Origin: Carboxylicivirga sediminis
GTDB lineage: Bacteria; Bacteroidota; Bacteroidia; Bacteroidales; Marinilabiliaceae
Direction of reading: 5' to 3'
Assembly: GCF_018156225.1 (NCBI RefSeq)
Contig: NZ_JAGTAR010000020.1
Location: 49,064-113,063, forward strand
Length of the DNA stretch: 64,000 nt
A program made the position numbers and the translations under genes. Positions 18,646-26,072 of the stretch are shown here, in pieces. Positions within the stretch are counted from its first letter, which is position 1; every line of letters starts with the position of its first letter. The notes beneath the pieces are model-generated. The model ran no database searches. It had not been told where the DNA came from and saw only the letters and a program-made list of their open reading frames with translations.

Positions 18646-19725
18646 ATGCCTGAAGTACAAAAGATTAAGCTAGTGTTGGAAGACGGAACTGTCTTCGAAG
18701 GAAAATCGTTTGGATACCATAAGTCGGTGGCTGGTGAAGTAGTGTTTAATACCGCCATGACAGGTTATCCCGAGAGTTTGACCGACCCGTCGTATGAAGG
18801 GCAAATCCTTGTTTCTACTTATCCACTAATTGGAAACTATGGTGTGCCTAAGAATGATACTGAGAATGGGATTCCTAAGTTTCATGAATCAGATCGCATT
18901 CATATTTCAGGACTGGTAATTTCTGATTACTCGTTTGAGTATAGTCACTGGAATGCTGAGAACAGCCTTCGTGAATGGCTGATTCAGAATAAAGTACCTG
19001 GTATCTTTGGTATCGACACAAGAGCCTTAACCATGATTTTACGCGAAAAAGGCTCGATGCTTGGTAAGATTGAGGTGGAAGGAGAAGAAATTGATTTTGT
19101 TGATCCTAACAAAGAAAATCTGGTAGCTAAAGTTAGCGTGAAGGAGAAGAAAGTGTATGGTAATGGTAAGCACAAAGTAGTGCTGGTTGATACCGGGGCT
19201 AAAAACAACATTCTACGCTGTTTATTGAAGCGTGATACAACCGTTATTCGTGTGCCCTGGGATTATGATTTCACACAGGAAGACTATGATGGTATCATGC
19301 TGTCAAACGGGCCTGGGGATCCGCAAATGTGTGAAGTAACTATCAAGCATATCCAGAAAGCGATTGAAATTGGTAAACCGATATTTGGTATTTGCCTGGG
19401 TAATCAGCTGTTGGGAATTGCATCAGGCGCATCCACTTACAAGCTGAAGTATGGTCACCGTGCACATAATCACCCGGTTATAAAAGTAGGTACAGATACG
19501 TGTTATATTACCAGTCAGAACCATGGTTTCGCCATCGATAATGATACCTTGAGTGATGAGTGGGAGCCATTGTTTGTAAATATTAATGATAAAACAAACG
19601 AAGGGATTAAGCATAAAACAAAACCTTTCTTTTCAACGCAATTCCACCCCGAAGCATCAAGCGGACCAACAGATACCGAGTTCCTGTTTGATGAGTTGAT
19701 CAAGAATATTGAAGCAAGTAAATAA
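18646..19725 (+). CDS. carA: Carbamoyl-phosphate synthase small subunit
   Basis: Glutaminase subunit that feeds ammonia to CarB. The N-terminal domain (about 1-150) has the CarA-specific VFNTAMTGYPESLTDPSY segment. The C-terminal class I glutamine amidotransferase domain has SNGPGDP, the nucleophile C250 in GICLGNQ and the His/Glu of QFHPEASSGP (near 334). The length of 359 residues is typical. Its partner carB is at 93-3308 on the other strand, beyond the arginine/proline genes. Confidence 0.96.
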   Translation: MPEVQKIKLVLEDGTVFEGKSFGYHKSVAGEVVFNTAMTGYPESLTDPSYEGQILVSTYPLIGNYGVPKNDTENGIPKFHESDRIHISGLVISDYSFEYSHWNAENSLREWLIQNKVPGIFGIDTRALTMILREKGSMLGKIEVEGEEIDFVDPNKENLVAKVSVKEKKVYGNGKHKVVLVDTGAKNNILRCLLKRDTTVIRVPWDYDFTQEDYDGIMLSNGPGDPQMCEVTIKHIQKAIEIGKPIFGICLGNQLLGIASGASTYKLKYGHRAHNHPVIKVGTDTCYITSQNHGFAIDNDTLSDEWEPLFVNINDKTNEGIKHKTKPFFSTQFHPEASSGPTDTEFLFDELIKNIEASK

Positions 19726-19746
19726 GAATAATATTTTATATTGGAT

Positions 19747-19777
19747 AAAAAGAGCAGCTGGTTGGTTGCTCTTTTTT
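19747..19777 (+). terminator. Terminator after carA
   Basis: AGAGCA (19751-19756) pairs with TGCTCT (19767-19772), extended by A-T pairs and followed by a T-run. It lies 25 bp after the carA stop. Confidence 0.85.
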
Positions 19778-19807
19778 ATTATTTTTAGGTGAGAAATTAA
19801 ATCACCT

Positions 19808-21721
19808 ATGAAAGATTATCGCCAACCTCTATTACTTTCCTTTTTTGTTTTTTGCTGTGTTCATTCAGCTGTTTCCCAGATAAACTGGGAGGTGTGGAAT
19901 AAGGCTGAGGAAATGTATCAGTCAAAGCAATATGCAGAAGCCCTCAATTATTTTGATGAAGTCGAAAGAGACAATCCTTATTATGGTAATACCTATGTTA
20001 GGAAAAGTTATATCAACTATCATCTGAAGAATCATCAACAGGCACTCGCCGAACTTGAACAGGCATATGTATATAAGCCTATTGATTCACAGTATTTCTA
20101 TATGAAAGGTCAGTTTCTTGATAAAAGTGGTGCGATGGATAATGCACTTTTTTATTTCGATCTGCTTATTAGTATGGAGCCCAATAATGCCCGCTATCGT
20201 AACTATCGCGGAAATATTCATCTTGAATCACAGCATTTTAAAAGTGCTATTAGAGATTATAACTTCGTATTGGCTCGCGAACCCGAAAAGTATAACCTTT
20301 ATTTTAGTCGGGGTGCAGCAAAGTTCAATCTTAAGATGAAACGGGAAGCCTGTTTGGATTGGCTTTATGCCAGAGATTATAATAAATCTTGTCAGAATTA
20401 TTTTTTCTATAAATGTAATAATGAGGATTTAAGACCAATTAATCATCCGGTTTTTCCTGTTGAAAATGTGGAGATGCCTGTTTGTATTGTGGGGAATGAT
20501 TCAAGCTTAGTAAATTTTGTTAGCCTCGAATTGAATTATCCGGATGCTGCCTTATTTAAGCAGGAGGAGGGAATGGTGCTGCTGCAATTTGATATTACTT
20601 CTGATGCAAAGATGCAGAATATTAAGGTTCTGCACTCGGTGTCGGCCGAGTTGGATAAAGAAGCTTTAAGGCTGATTGAATTGACAGAAGATAAGTGGGT
20701 GGAGCCTGCAAAAGTGAATGGGAAGCCTATCCATTCGTCGCACATATTGCCCATCAGTTTCAGAATTGATCAATTGAATTTCTCAGAATGTCAATTGCTT
20801 GAAGAATATGAAGAAATTGCAGCAATGGATGCAAATGAAGCTTTTCGGGTGAGTTCTGAATACCTGGTACGTAATCCTTTTGCCATTGAAGTTTATCAAC
20901 AGCGACAAAATGCCCTCAAATTACTTGGGCATACAGATGAAAAGGATTATGCGGGCATCTACAAGCAAATCAGGTCGTCATCAACGTATCTTCATCCTGA
21001 GATTATAAGCTACAGCAAGTGTGCTAAACTCTTTTATAATAACGAATGGGAACTTACCATTCCAGCATACGCCAGTTATTGCCGTTTGGCCAAGATAGCG
21101 AATGGTTTAAGAATTGAAGGAGCATATCAGGATTATCGTATGGATGGTACACTCTACGCCACAGGGCACTTAAATTATGGCAATAAAGACGGTGTCTTTC
21201 AGTTTTATTACCCTAACGGACAACTCAAGAGTGAGTATCTGTTTGAGAATGATATGCCATTGGGACTCTGGAAGTTTTATTATGAAAATGGAAGCTCTCA
21301 ACATCTCCTAAATGTTAGCGGACAGTCATTTGAAGTAATAAGCTCATACGATAGTTCAGGGCAACAGGTGTTAAAAGATGGTAACGGAACCTGGCAATTT
21401 AAGGTGCCTGTGTATAACCATGCCGATACTGTTACTATTTGTGGAGAATTGCAAAACAAATTACGTACAGGTGAGTGGAGCCTGACTTTATCAAACAATA
21501 TTAGTCTGGTGGAGAAGTATAAAAAAGGGAATTATATTTCCGGAGAATATTCTGAAAACGGAAAGTCGATGACTCTTAATGCTCCTGAAATAAAAGTTAA
21601 CTTTCTAATTCCAGGTGAAATTCTTAAATCTTCCAAACTTGATTTGGATGCAAAGATTAATAGTTCAGCATACTCGAATATGTTGGATGATTACCGTTTT
21701 GAGTATGTAAACAGTTTATAA
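19808..21721 (+). CDS. Secreted TPR / TonB C-terminal-domain / MORN-like protein
   Basis: A 637-residue envelope protein. Residues 1-24 are a signal peptide (LLLSFFVFCC...HSAVSQ). Residues 25-190 hold several TPR units (for example AEALNYFDEVERDNPYYGNT). Residues about 240-320 resemble a TonB_C domain (EGMVLLQFDITSDAKMQNIK ... LPISFRI). Residues about 430-510 hold YwqK/MORN-type repeats (DGVFQFYYPNGQLKSEYLFE, LGLWKFYYENGS). The combination is common in Bacteroidota periplasmic or outer-membrane proteins, but no function is assigned. It starts 30 bp after the carA terminator. Confidence 0.7.
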   Translation: MKDYRQPLLLSFFVFCCVHSAVSQINWEVWNKAEEMYQSKQYAEALNYFDEVERDNPYYGNTYVRKSYINYHLKNHQQALAELEQAYVYKPIDSQYFYMKGQFLDKSGAMDNALFYFDLLISMEPNNARYRNYRGNIHLESQHFKSAIRDYNFVLAREPEKYNLYFSRGAAKFNLKMKREACLDWLYARDYNKSCQNYFFYKCNNEDLRPINHPVFPVENVEMPVCIVGNDSSLVNFVSLELNYPDAALFKQEEGMVLLQFDITSDAKMQNIKVLHSVSAELDKEALRLIELTEDKWVEPAKVNGKPIHSSHILPISFRIDQLNFSECQLLEEYEEIAAMDANEAFRVSSEYLVRNPFAIEVYQQRQNALKLLGHTDEKDYAGIYKQIRSSSTYLHPEIISYSKCAKLFYNNEWELTIPAYASYCRLAKIANGLRIEGAYQDYRMDGTLYATGHLNYGNKDGVFQFYYPNGQLKSEYLFENDMPLGLWKFYYENGSSQHLLNVSGQSFEVISSYDSSGQQVLKDGNGTWQFKVPVYNHADTVTICGELQNKLRTGEWSLTLSNNISLVEKYKKGNYISGEYSENGKSMTLNAPEIKVNFLIPGEILKSSKLDLDAKINSSAYSNMLDDYRFEYVNSL

Positions 21722-21729
21722 CTACTTAG

Positions 21730-21801
21730 ATGAAGATGCACAGTGAATATAATTACCGCATCAATAAAGCGCTTGATTATATTGGATCTACTTTCGGTTG
21801 A
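21730..21801 (+). pseudogene. Possible N-terminal fragment of an AraC-type regulator
   Basis: A 23-codon frame encodes EYNYRINKALDYIGSTFG, resembling the first helix of AraC/GyrI-type regulators (RINKxLDYI...). A TGA stops it and no helix-turn-helix follows in any frame. It looks like a decayed remnant, although such a short match may be chance. Confidence 0.3.
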
Positions 21802-21823
21802 ACCACTTTATGAGTCGATATTA

Positions 21824-21848
21824 AGGCCTTGCATCGTATTCAAGGCCT
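21824..21848 (-). terminator. Stem-loop at the end of the small membrane-peptide gene
   Basis: AGGCCTTG (21824-21831) pairs perfectly with CAAGGCCT (21841-21848) around a 9-nt loop. It overlaps the stop codon of the minus-strand small ORF, and TTAATAT follows on that strand. It could act as a weak terminator in either direction. Confidence 0.5.
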
Positions 21849-21942
21849 ATATAAATGCTGCCAGCAACAGGGCCTGTAAGGCAATTGTTGCTAGTCCCAA
21901 TATTAACGTGCGATAATATGCTGTTTTTTCTACTCGTGTCAT
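21847..21942 (-). CDS. Putative 31-residue single-span membrane peptide
   Basis: ATG at 21942 and TAG at 21847 enclose a 31-codon frame. A short charged N-terminus (MTRVEKTAYYR) is followed by a continuous hydrophobic helix (TLILGLATIALQALLLAAF), ending at the stop. The arrangement is typical of small inner-membrane proteins. It lies alone in the 457-bp gap between the TPR protein and the DUF2007 gene, antisense to both, with a hairpin at its end. I see no clear promoter. It is too short for usual gene callers. Confidence 0.4.
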   Translation of the reverse strand: MTRVEKTAYYRTLILGLATIALQALLLAAFI

Positions 21943-22178
21943 AGTAATAACTTTATTGGTTCACTTATTGTAATTCAAAATGTGTGCCACGCATATGGTG
22001 TAAGTGACATTATTAGAGCGAGATAACGTTAAAAAGTGTTGGCGCTTTAGCTTTGATCCGCTTCAGTCCGGTCTGAGATTAAATCAACTTTCTAACAAAT
22101 TATTCGAACTAACTATCTTAATTATGATATCTTTATTGGGTGCGTATTGCACGCTATGAACTTATAAAATTCATCGTT

Positions 22179-22409
22179 ATGACGGATATTGTAAATATTT
22201 ATTCAGATACTGAATTAACAGTGTCGCATCTTAAAAACGTATTAGCAGACAAAGGTATCGAGTCAATGATTAAGAATGATTTTGAGTCTGGTGTTTCAGC
22301 CGGATTTGTTGCTGGTACAGTAACATCCGTTGATTTGTATGTAATGGCTCAAGATGAGCTTAGGGCGCGCGAGATTGTTGAGCAATTTGTCAATGAGTTA
22401 AAGCGATAG
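22179..22409 (+). CDS. DUF2007-type small protein
   Basis: A 76-residue protein with the pattern of the DUF2007 family (putative signal-transducing proteins). It has a strand, then a helix covering TVSHLKNVLADKGIESMIKN, a Gly-rich turn, then the strand VDLYVMAQDELRAREIVEQF. Members resemble ferredoxin-like folds; biochemical function is not known. The frame opens at a GTG (22140), but the ATG at 22179 (MTDIVNIYSDTE) fits the family. It lies 3 bp before the dehydratase gene and is probably co-transcribed. Confidence 0.7.
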   Translation: MTDIVNIYSDTELTVSHLKNVLADKGIESMIKNDFESGVSAGFVAGTVTSVDLYVMAQDELRAREIVEQFVNELKR

Positions 22410-22412
22410 ATT

Positions 22413-23357
22413 ATGAATTTGCCTTTGGCTGCAGATGTTATTGTTGCTTACGACCGTATAAAAAGTCATATTCATCAAACACCTGTATTTACAAGCAAGA
22501 GTATTAATCAGATTGTTGGTTGCGAATTGTTTTTTAAGTGTGAAAACCTGCAAAAAGTAGGAGCATTTAAATACCGTGGAGCATGTAATGCGGTATTGTC
22601 ATTGTCTGACGCTCAGAAAGCCCAAGGTGTAGCAACTCATTCATCAGGCAATCATGCTGCGGCTTTAGCTTTGGCGGCGAGGGAGAATGGTGCAACGGCT
22701 TATATTGTGATGCCTGAGAATGCGCCTGAAATTAAAAAGAAAGCTGTAGCGGGCTATGGTGCGAAAATTACATTTTGCCAGCCAACGCTTGAGGCAAGAG
22801 AATCGACGCTGGTGAAGGTAATTAGTGATACAGGAGCTACAATGGTGCATCCATATAACCAGTGGGAAGTTATTTGCGGGCAGGGAACAGCAGCCATGGA
22901 GTTGCTAGGTCAGCAAGGTGATTTAAATACCATCATTACGCCGGTAGGCGGAGGTGGACTGCTAAGTGGTACGGCAACCTTTGTGAAAGAACAATTTCCT
23001 GAAATTAAGGTGGTGGCTGGCGAGCCTAAAATGGCCGATGATGCCTATCGCTCGTTTAAAGCAGGTGAGTTTTTTCCGGTTGATAATCCCAATACCATAG
23101 CTGATGGATTAAGAACATCACTAGGTACTTTAACTTTTGAGATCATCAAAAATAAAGTGGATGATATTTATGTGGTTGAAGAAGAAAGCATCCGTATAGC
23201 CATGCGTATGGTGTGGGAGCGCATGAAAATTATTATTGAGCCATCGTCGGCAGTACCTTTGGCCGCCATACTTGAGAATAGAGCTGTGTTTGCCAATCAA
23301 AAGGTCGGGCTCATAATTTCTGGTGGTAATGTCGATCTGGGAAATCTGCCTTTCTAA
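22413..23357 (+). CDS. Threonine/serine dehydratase-like PLP enzyme
   Basis: Fold-type II PLP enzyme of 314 residues. The Schiff-base lysine is in GAFKYRGACNA (near 51-61), the substrate loop is SSGNHAAALALAA (near 77-89), and the glycine phosphate cradle is VGGGGLLSG (near 177-185). There is no C-terminal ACT domain, so it is the short catabolic threonine dehydratase / serine racemase / threo-3-hydroxyaspartate ammonia-lyase type rather than the feedback-regulated IlvA. The preference among threonine, serine and hydroxyaspartate cannot be read here. Confidence 0.85.
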   Translation: MNLPLAADVIVAYDRIKSHIHQTPVFTSKSINQIVGCELFFKCENLQKVGAFKYRGACNAVLSLSDAQKAQGVATHSSGNHAAALALAARENGATAYIVMPENAPEIKKKAVAGYGAKITFCQPTLEARESTLVKVISDTGATMVHPYNQWEVICGQGTAAMELLGQQGDLNTIITPVGGGGLLSGTATFVKEQFPEIKVVAGEPKMADDAYRSFKAGEFFPVDNPNTIADGLRTSLGTLTFEIIKNKVDDIYVVEEESIRIAMRMVWERMKIIIEPSSAVPLAAILENRAVFANQKVGLIISGGNVDLGNLPF

Positions 23358-23378
23358 ATCGAAATCAGAGGATTAAAA

Positions 23379-23405
23379 AAATGCCCCGACAAAGCCGGGG
23401 CATTT
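23379..23405. terminator. Bidirectional terminator between convergent genes
   Basis: AAATGCCCCG (23379-23388) pairs with CGGGGCATTT (23396-23405) around ACAAAGC. On the minus strand it is followed by a seven-T run, and on the plus strand by TTTA. It serves the convergent dehydratase and Rieske-like genes. Confidence 0.88.
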
Positions 23406-23493
23406 AGGGGGAATGTAACAAGTGTGCTACTTCAGTATGTTGAATTACTGACAAGACTTTGATTTAAGCAAATACTATGCCATATATACGCCG

Positions 23494-23934
23494 TTAGTTC
23501 CAAATGCGCAGGATATTATTGCTAACCGATGTTTGATAGCGTTTTAGTGGCCATTTGGCCGGACCTTTCACAACGCTTCCATATTCTACCGCTACATTAT
23601 ATTCAGAACCACACTCAGGGCATTTTAATACAATGTCACCCGGTTTAACAATTTGTACAAAGTATGGTGTGGTTTTTTCATGTTGATGGGTACACATCAA
23701 ATCAAAGGCATAATAGTCGCTTCGGCTTAACTCATACACCACCACTCCTTTGATGCCAACGTGCTGGTTAGTGCCGCCAGGTAATACAATAAAAGGATTA
23801 CTGCCAGAGTATTGTGGATTATCCAGATTAATCTCGGCGGTGAATCGCACATTAGGAATTATTTCAACAGAATCTTTTTGACAGCTAAGGGTCAATATGC
23901 ATATTGAAAGTAGTGTTAATAGCTTTTTCATCAT
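23494..23934 (-). CDS. Rieske-like lipoprotein with a CxH...CxxC site
   Basis: A 146-residue exported lipoprotein: signal sequence with lipobox LTLSC (Cys18). The rest has the Rieske layout: CTH (C81, H83), then KCPECGSEYN (C105, C108), then GSVVKGPAKWPLKRY, which matches the glycine/proline loop of Rieske domains (normally CPCHGS...F). In the second ligand pair the expected histidine is replaced by cysteine (C-x2-C, not C-x2-H). It may hold a 2Fe-2S cluster with three Cys and one His, or a different metal. It is probably anchored in the envelope. The redox partner is unknown. Confidence 0.7.
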   Translation of the reverse strand: MMKKLLTLLSICILTLSCQKDSVEIIPNVRFTAEINLDNPQYSGSNPFIVLPGGTNQHVGIKGVVVYELSRSDYYAFDLMCTHQHEKTTPYFVQIVKPGDIVLKCPECGSEYNVAVEYGSVVKGPAKWPLKRYQTSVSNNILRIWN

Positions 23935-24107
23935 TAATTATTTGTCATTAAAACGTAGGTGCGAATGTAATATTGTTGGTTAATTAGCACTATAACATTT
24001 GCGTGGTTTTTTTTATTAAAAGTCAGTGTGCTTAAAGATATCAAGTGTTATTTTTGTTATTGTTCGCTTAAAATTGGTAATTTGGCTCAATATTCAAACC
24101 GAAGATT

Positions 24108-24518
24108 ATGGATGATATAGGGAATATACTGTACATATTAGCAATGTTGGCTGCCTTAGTTTTTAGTGCTTTTAAAAAACAAAAACAGGCCAAAAAGCAA
24201 ATGCCTGCACCAGATGAACAGGCGCCAACCTATCATCCAATGGATGAAGAAGATATTGTGAGCGAGTTAAAAGAACTCTTTCAGAAGCCAAAAATTGAAA
24301 CGCCAAAGCCGGCTGTTGTAAAGTCACCAGAAAAGAATCAAGCGACGGCTTTTCGAACATTCAAAAAAGAGGTTAAAAAGACTGCGCCCACTCCGCCACC
24401 AGCTCCTGTGATTCTTGAGGTTGAAGAATTGGAGGAAGTATCATACTTTGATAAAGAGCAAATTGATTTGAGACAGGCTGTTATTTACTCTGAAATATTA
24501 AAACGACCATACGAATAG
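24108..24518 (+). CDS. Small membrane-anchored protein of unknown function
   Basis: A 136-residue protein. Residues 5-23 form one membrane span (GNILYILAMLAALVFSAFK). A Lys/Gln-rich stretch and a long Pro/Glu/Lys-rich linker follow. A conserved-looking C-terminal tail (IDLRQAVIYSEILKRPYE) resembles the ends of other short Bacteroidota membrane proteins. TATTTTTG at 24049-24056 is a candidate -7 promoter element. No function can be proposed. Confidence 0.6.
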   Translation: MDDIGNILYILAMLAALVFSAFKKQKQAKKQMPAPDEQAPTYHPMDEEDIVSELKELFQKPKIETPKPAVVKSPEKNQATAFRTFKKEVKKTAPTPPPAPVILEVEELEEVSYFDKEQIDLRQAVIYSEILKRPYE

Positions 24519-24567
24519 TTGAATAGTTCGCTGGTATTTAAAGGGGTTCGCTTATAAACGCGTCTTT

Positions 24568-24598
24568 TTTGAATTTCATTTTAACTTTCATATATTTG
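24568..24598 (+). promoter_or_regulatory. Bacteroidota promoter upstream of greA
   Basis: TTTG (24568-24571), a 19-bp spacer and TATATTTG (24591-24598) match the Bacteroidota consensus closely. Transcription would start near 24605, giving a leader of about 230 nt before greA. Confidence 0.65.
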
Positions 24599-24602
24599 TA
24601 TC

Positions 24603-24638
24603 AAAGAGTTCTGGGAAATCGGAATTCTTTTATTTTTT
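24603..24638 (+). terminator. Terminator-like hairpin upstream of greA
   Basis: AAAGAGTTC (24603-24611) pairs with GAATTCTTT (24622-24630, one wobble), followed by TATTTTTTTAT. It either ends the transcript of the 24108 gene or lies at the very start of the greA leader. The remainder of the gap to 24838 shows nothing I can name. Confidence 0.6.
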
Positions 24639-24838
24639 TATAATCGAATTAAAGCTTTACACGAATACTTAGTGAAATGCAAAAAATTGTTCAGATAGGC
24701 ACTGAACAATATTGGTATGTAGCTAATAGCATATATTAACAGATGCCGCTATACGAGCCACGAGAAGAAATTCTCAAATTCAAAAAGATGATAAAACTGG
24801 TGAGTGATAGCAGGCTATAATAAATAAAATTTGAACCG

Positions 24839-25303
24839 ATGAAATATATAACAGAAGGAGGCTTAAAGAAGCTAAAAGACGAATTGCATCAATTGGAAAC
24901 TTATGAGCGACCTTCCATTTCAAGGCAGATTGCCGAAGCTCGTGATAAAGGTGATTTATCTGAAAATGCAGAGTATGATGCTGCTAAGGAAGCCCAAGGT
25001 TTGTTGGAAATGCGCATAGCAAAATTGAAGGATACAATTGCCAATAGTCGGATCATTGACGAATCACGCATAGATACTTCAAAGGTGCAGTTGTTGAATA
25101 AGGTGAAAATCAAAAACCTGAAGAACAAGGCAACGATGACCTATACGCTGGTGCCCGAAAGTGAGGCAAATCTGAAGGAAGGAAAGATCTCTATTTCAAC
25201 GCCAATTGCAAAAGGATTACTAGGCAAAAAAGTAGGTGATCAGGTGGAAATCCAGGTGCCATCGGGTATGATGACTTTTGAAGTGATCGAAATATCAATT
25301 TAA
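24839..25303 (+). CDS. greA: Transcription elongation factor GreA
   Basis: Rescues backtracked RNA polymerase by stimulating transcript cleavage. The product has 154 residues. The N-terminal coiled coil (about 1-75) carries the acidic tip GDLSENAEYDAAKE (near 38-51), whose Asp/Glu enter the polymerase channel. The C-terminal FKBP-like domain includes STPIAKGLLGKKVGDQVEI. It lies 11 bp before the HIT-family gene. Confidence 0.95.
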   Translation: MKYITEGGLKKLKDELHQLETYERPSISRQIAEARDKGDLSENAEYDAAKEAQGLLEMRIAKLKDTIANSRIIDESRIDTSKVQLLNKVKIKNLKNKATMTYTLVPESEANLKEGKISISTPIAKGLLGKKVGDQVEIQVPSGMMTFEVIEISI

Positions 25304-25314
25304 CACAAAGAGCC

Positions 25315-25713
25315 ATGTCAACCATTTTCTCTAAAATAATTAATGGCGATATTCCATGTTACAAAATTGCTGAAGACGACCGCTTTTTTGCATTCCTGGA
25401 TATCAATCCGCTGGTCAAAGGGCACACCTTAGTGGTGCCTAAACAAGAGACTGATTATTTGTTTGATTTGGATGATAATCTTTTGGCTGATATGAATGTG
25501 TTTGCCAAAAAGATTGCAGTTGCTCAGAAGCAGGTGATTGACTGTAAGCGTGTTGGAGTGGCTGTTTTAGGGCTTGAGGTGCCTCACGCGCACATTCATC
25601 TCATTCCGATGAATAGTGAAGCTGACATTAACTTTAGAAATCCAAAGCTTGAACTGTCTGCTGATGAATTTGAGGCGATAGCGAAAGCTATTCGTGAGCA
25701 AGTACGTATCTAA
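25315..25713 (+). CDS. HIT-family nucleotide hydrolase
   Basis: Histidine-triad protein of 132 residues. It starts FSKIINGDIPCYKIAED and has the triad HAHIHLIP at H91, H93 and H95, the phosphoramidate/dinucleotide hydrolase active site (HinT/Hit-like). The substrate is probably adenosine 5'-monophosphoramidate or similar. It is co-transcribed with greA, a pairing I believe is common in Bacteroidota. Confidence 0.92.
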   Translation: MSTIFSKIINGDIPCYKIAEDDRFFAFLDINPLVKGHTLVVPKQETDYLFDLDDNLLADMNVFAKKIAVAQKQVIDCKRVGVAVLGLEVPHAHIHLIPMNSEADINFRNPKLELSADEFEAIAKAIREQVRI

Positions 25714-25736
25714 TAACAGCAATCATAGATACTATT

Positions 25737-25760
25737 AGGCTGCCATGCGCAGCCTTTTTT
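25737..25760 (+). terminator. Terminator after the HIT gene
   Basis: AGGCTGC (25737-25743) pairs with GCAGCCT (25749-25755), followed by five T. Between here and 26073 lies about 310 bp with one candidate promoter (25974) and nothing else recognisable. Confidence 0.9.
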
Positions 25761-25973
25761 ATGTTCTTTAAATTAGTTCCTTAGTATATGGGCGTTTGAG
25801 TCTTAATACTGCCGTAAAGCCCCTAATCAGGTCGTTGTCTGCAGATCGCCTTAAGCGTTAGATGTTATGCGTACTTTCGGATGTCAATAGCTTTTTTTGA
25901 CGAATACATCAATTGTGACGGTAAAGCGGCTTCTGTGAGTGGCTAAAATCATCACATTTCGCCTTTTTTTAAT

Positions 25974-25981
25974 TATGTTTG
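25974..25981 (+). promoter_or_regulatory. Candidate promoter of the T9SS-linked operon
   Basis: TATGTTTG matches the Bacteroidota -7 element. Transcription would begin near 25988, about 85 nt before the first gene. No exact -33 TTTG is present. Confidence 0.4.
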
Positions 25982-26072
25982 TAAGTGATGGAACATTATT
26001 AATTATCAAGCGTATAAGTTTATCATTGTTGAGCAGTTTTGGGGATGTACGTTTGCTAACAATACTAATGGG

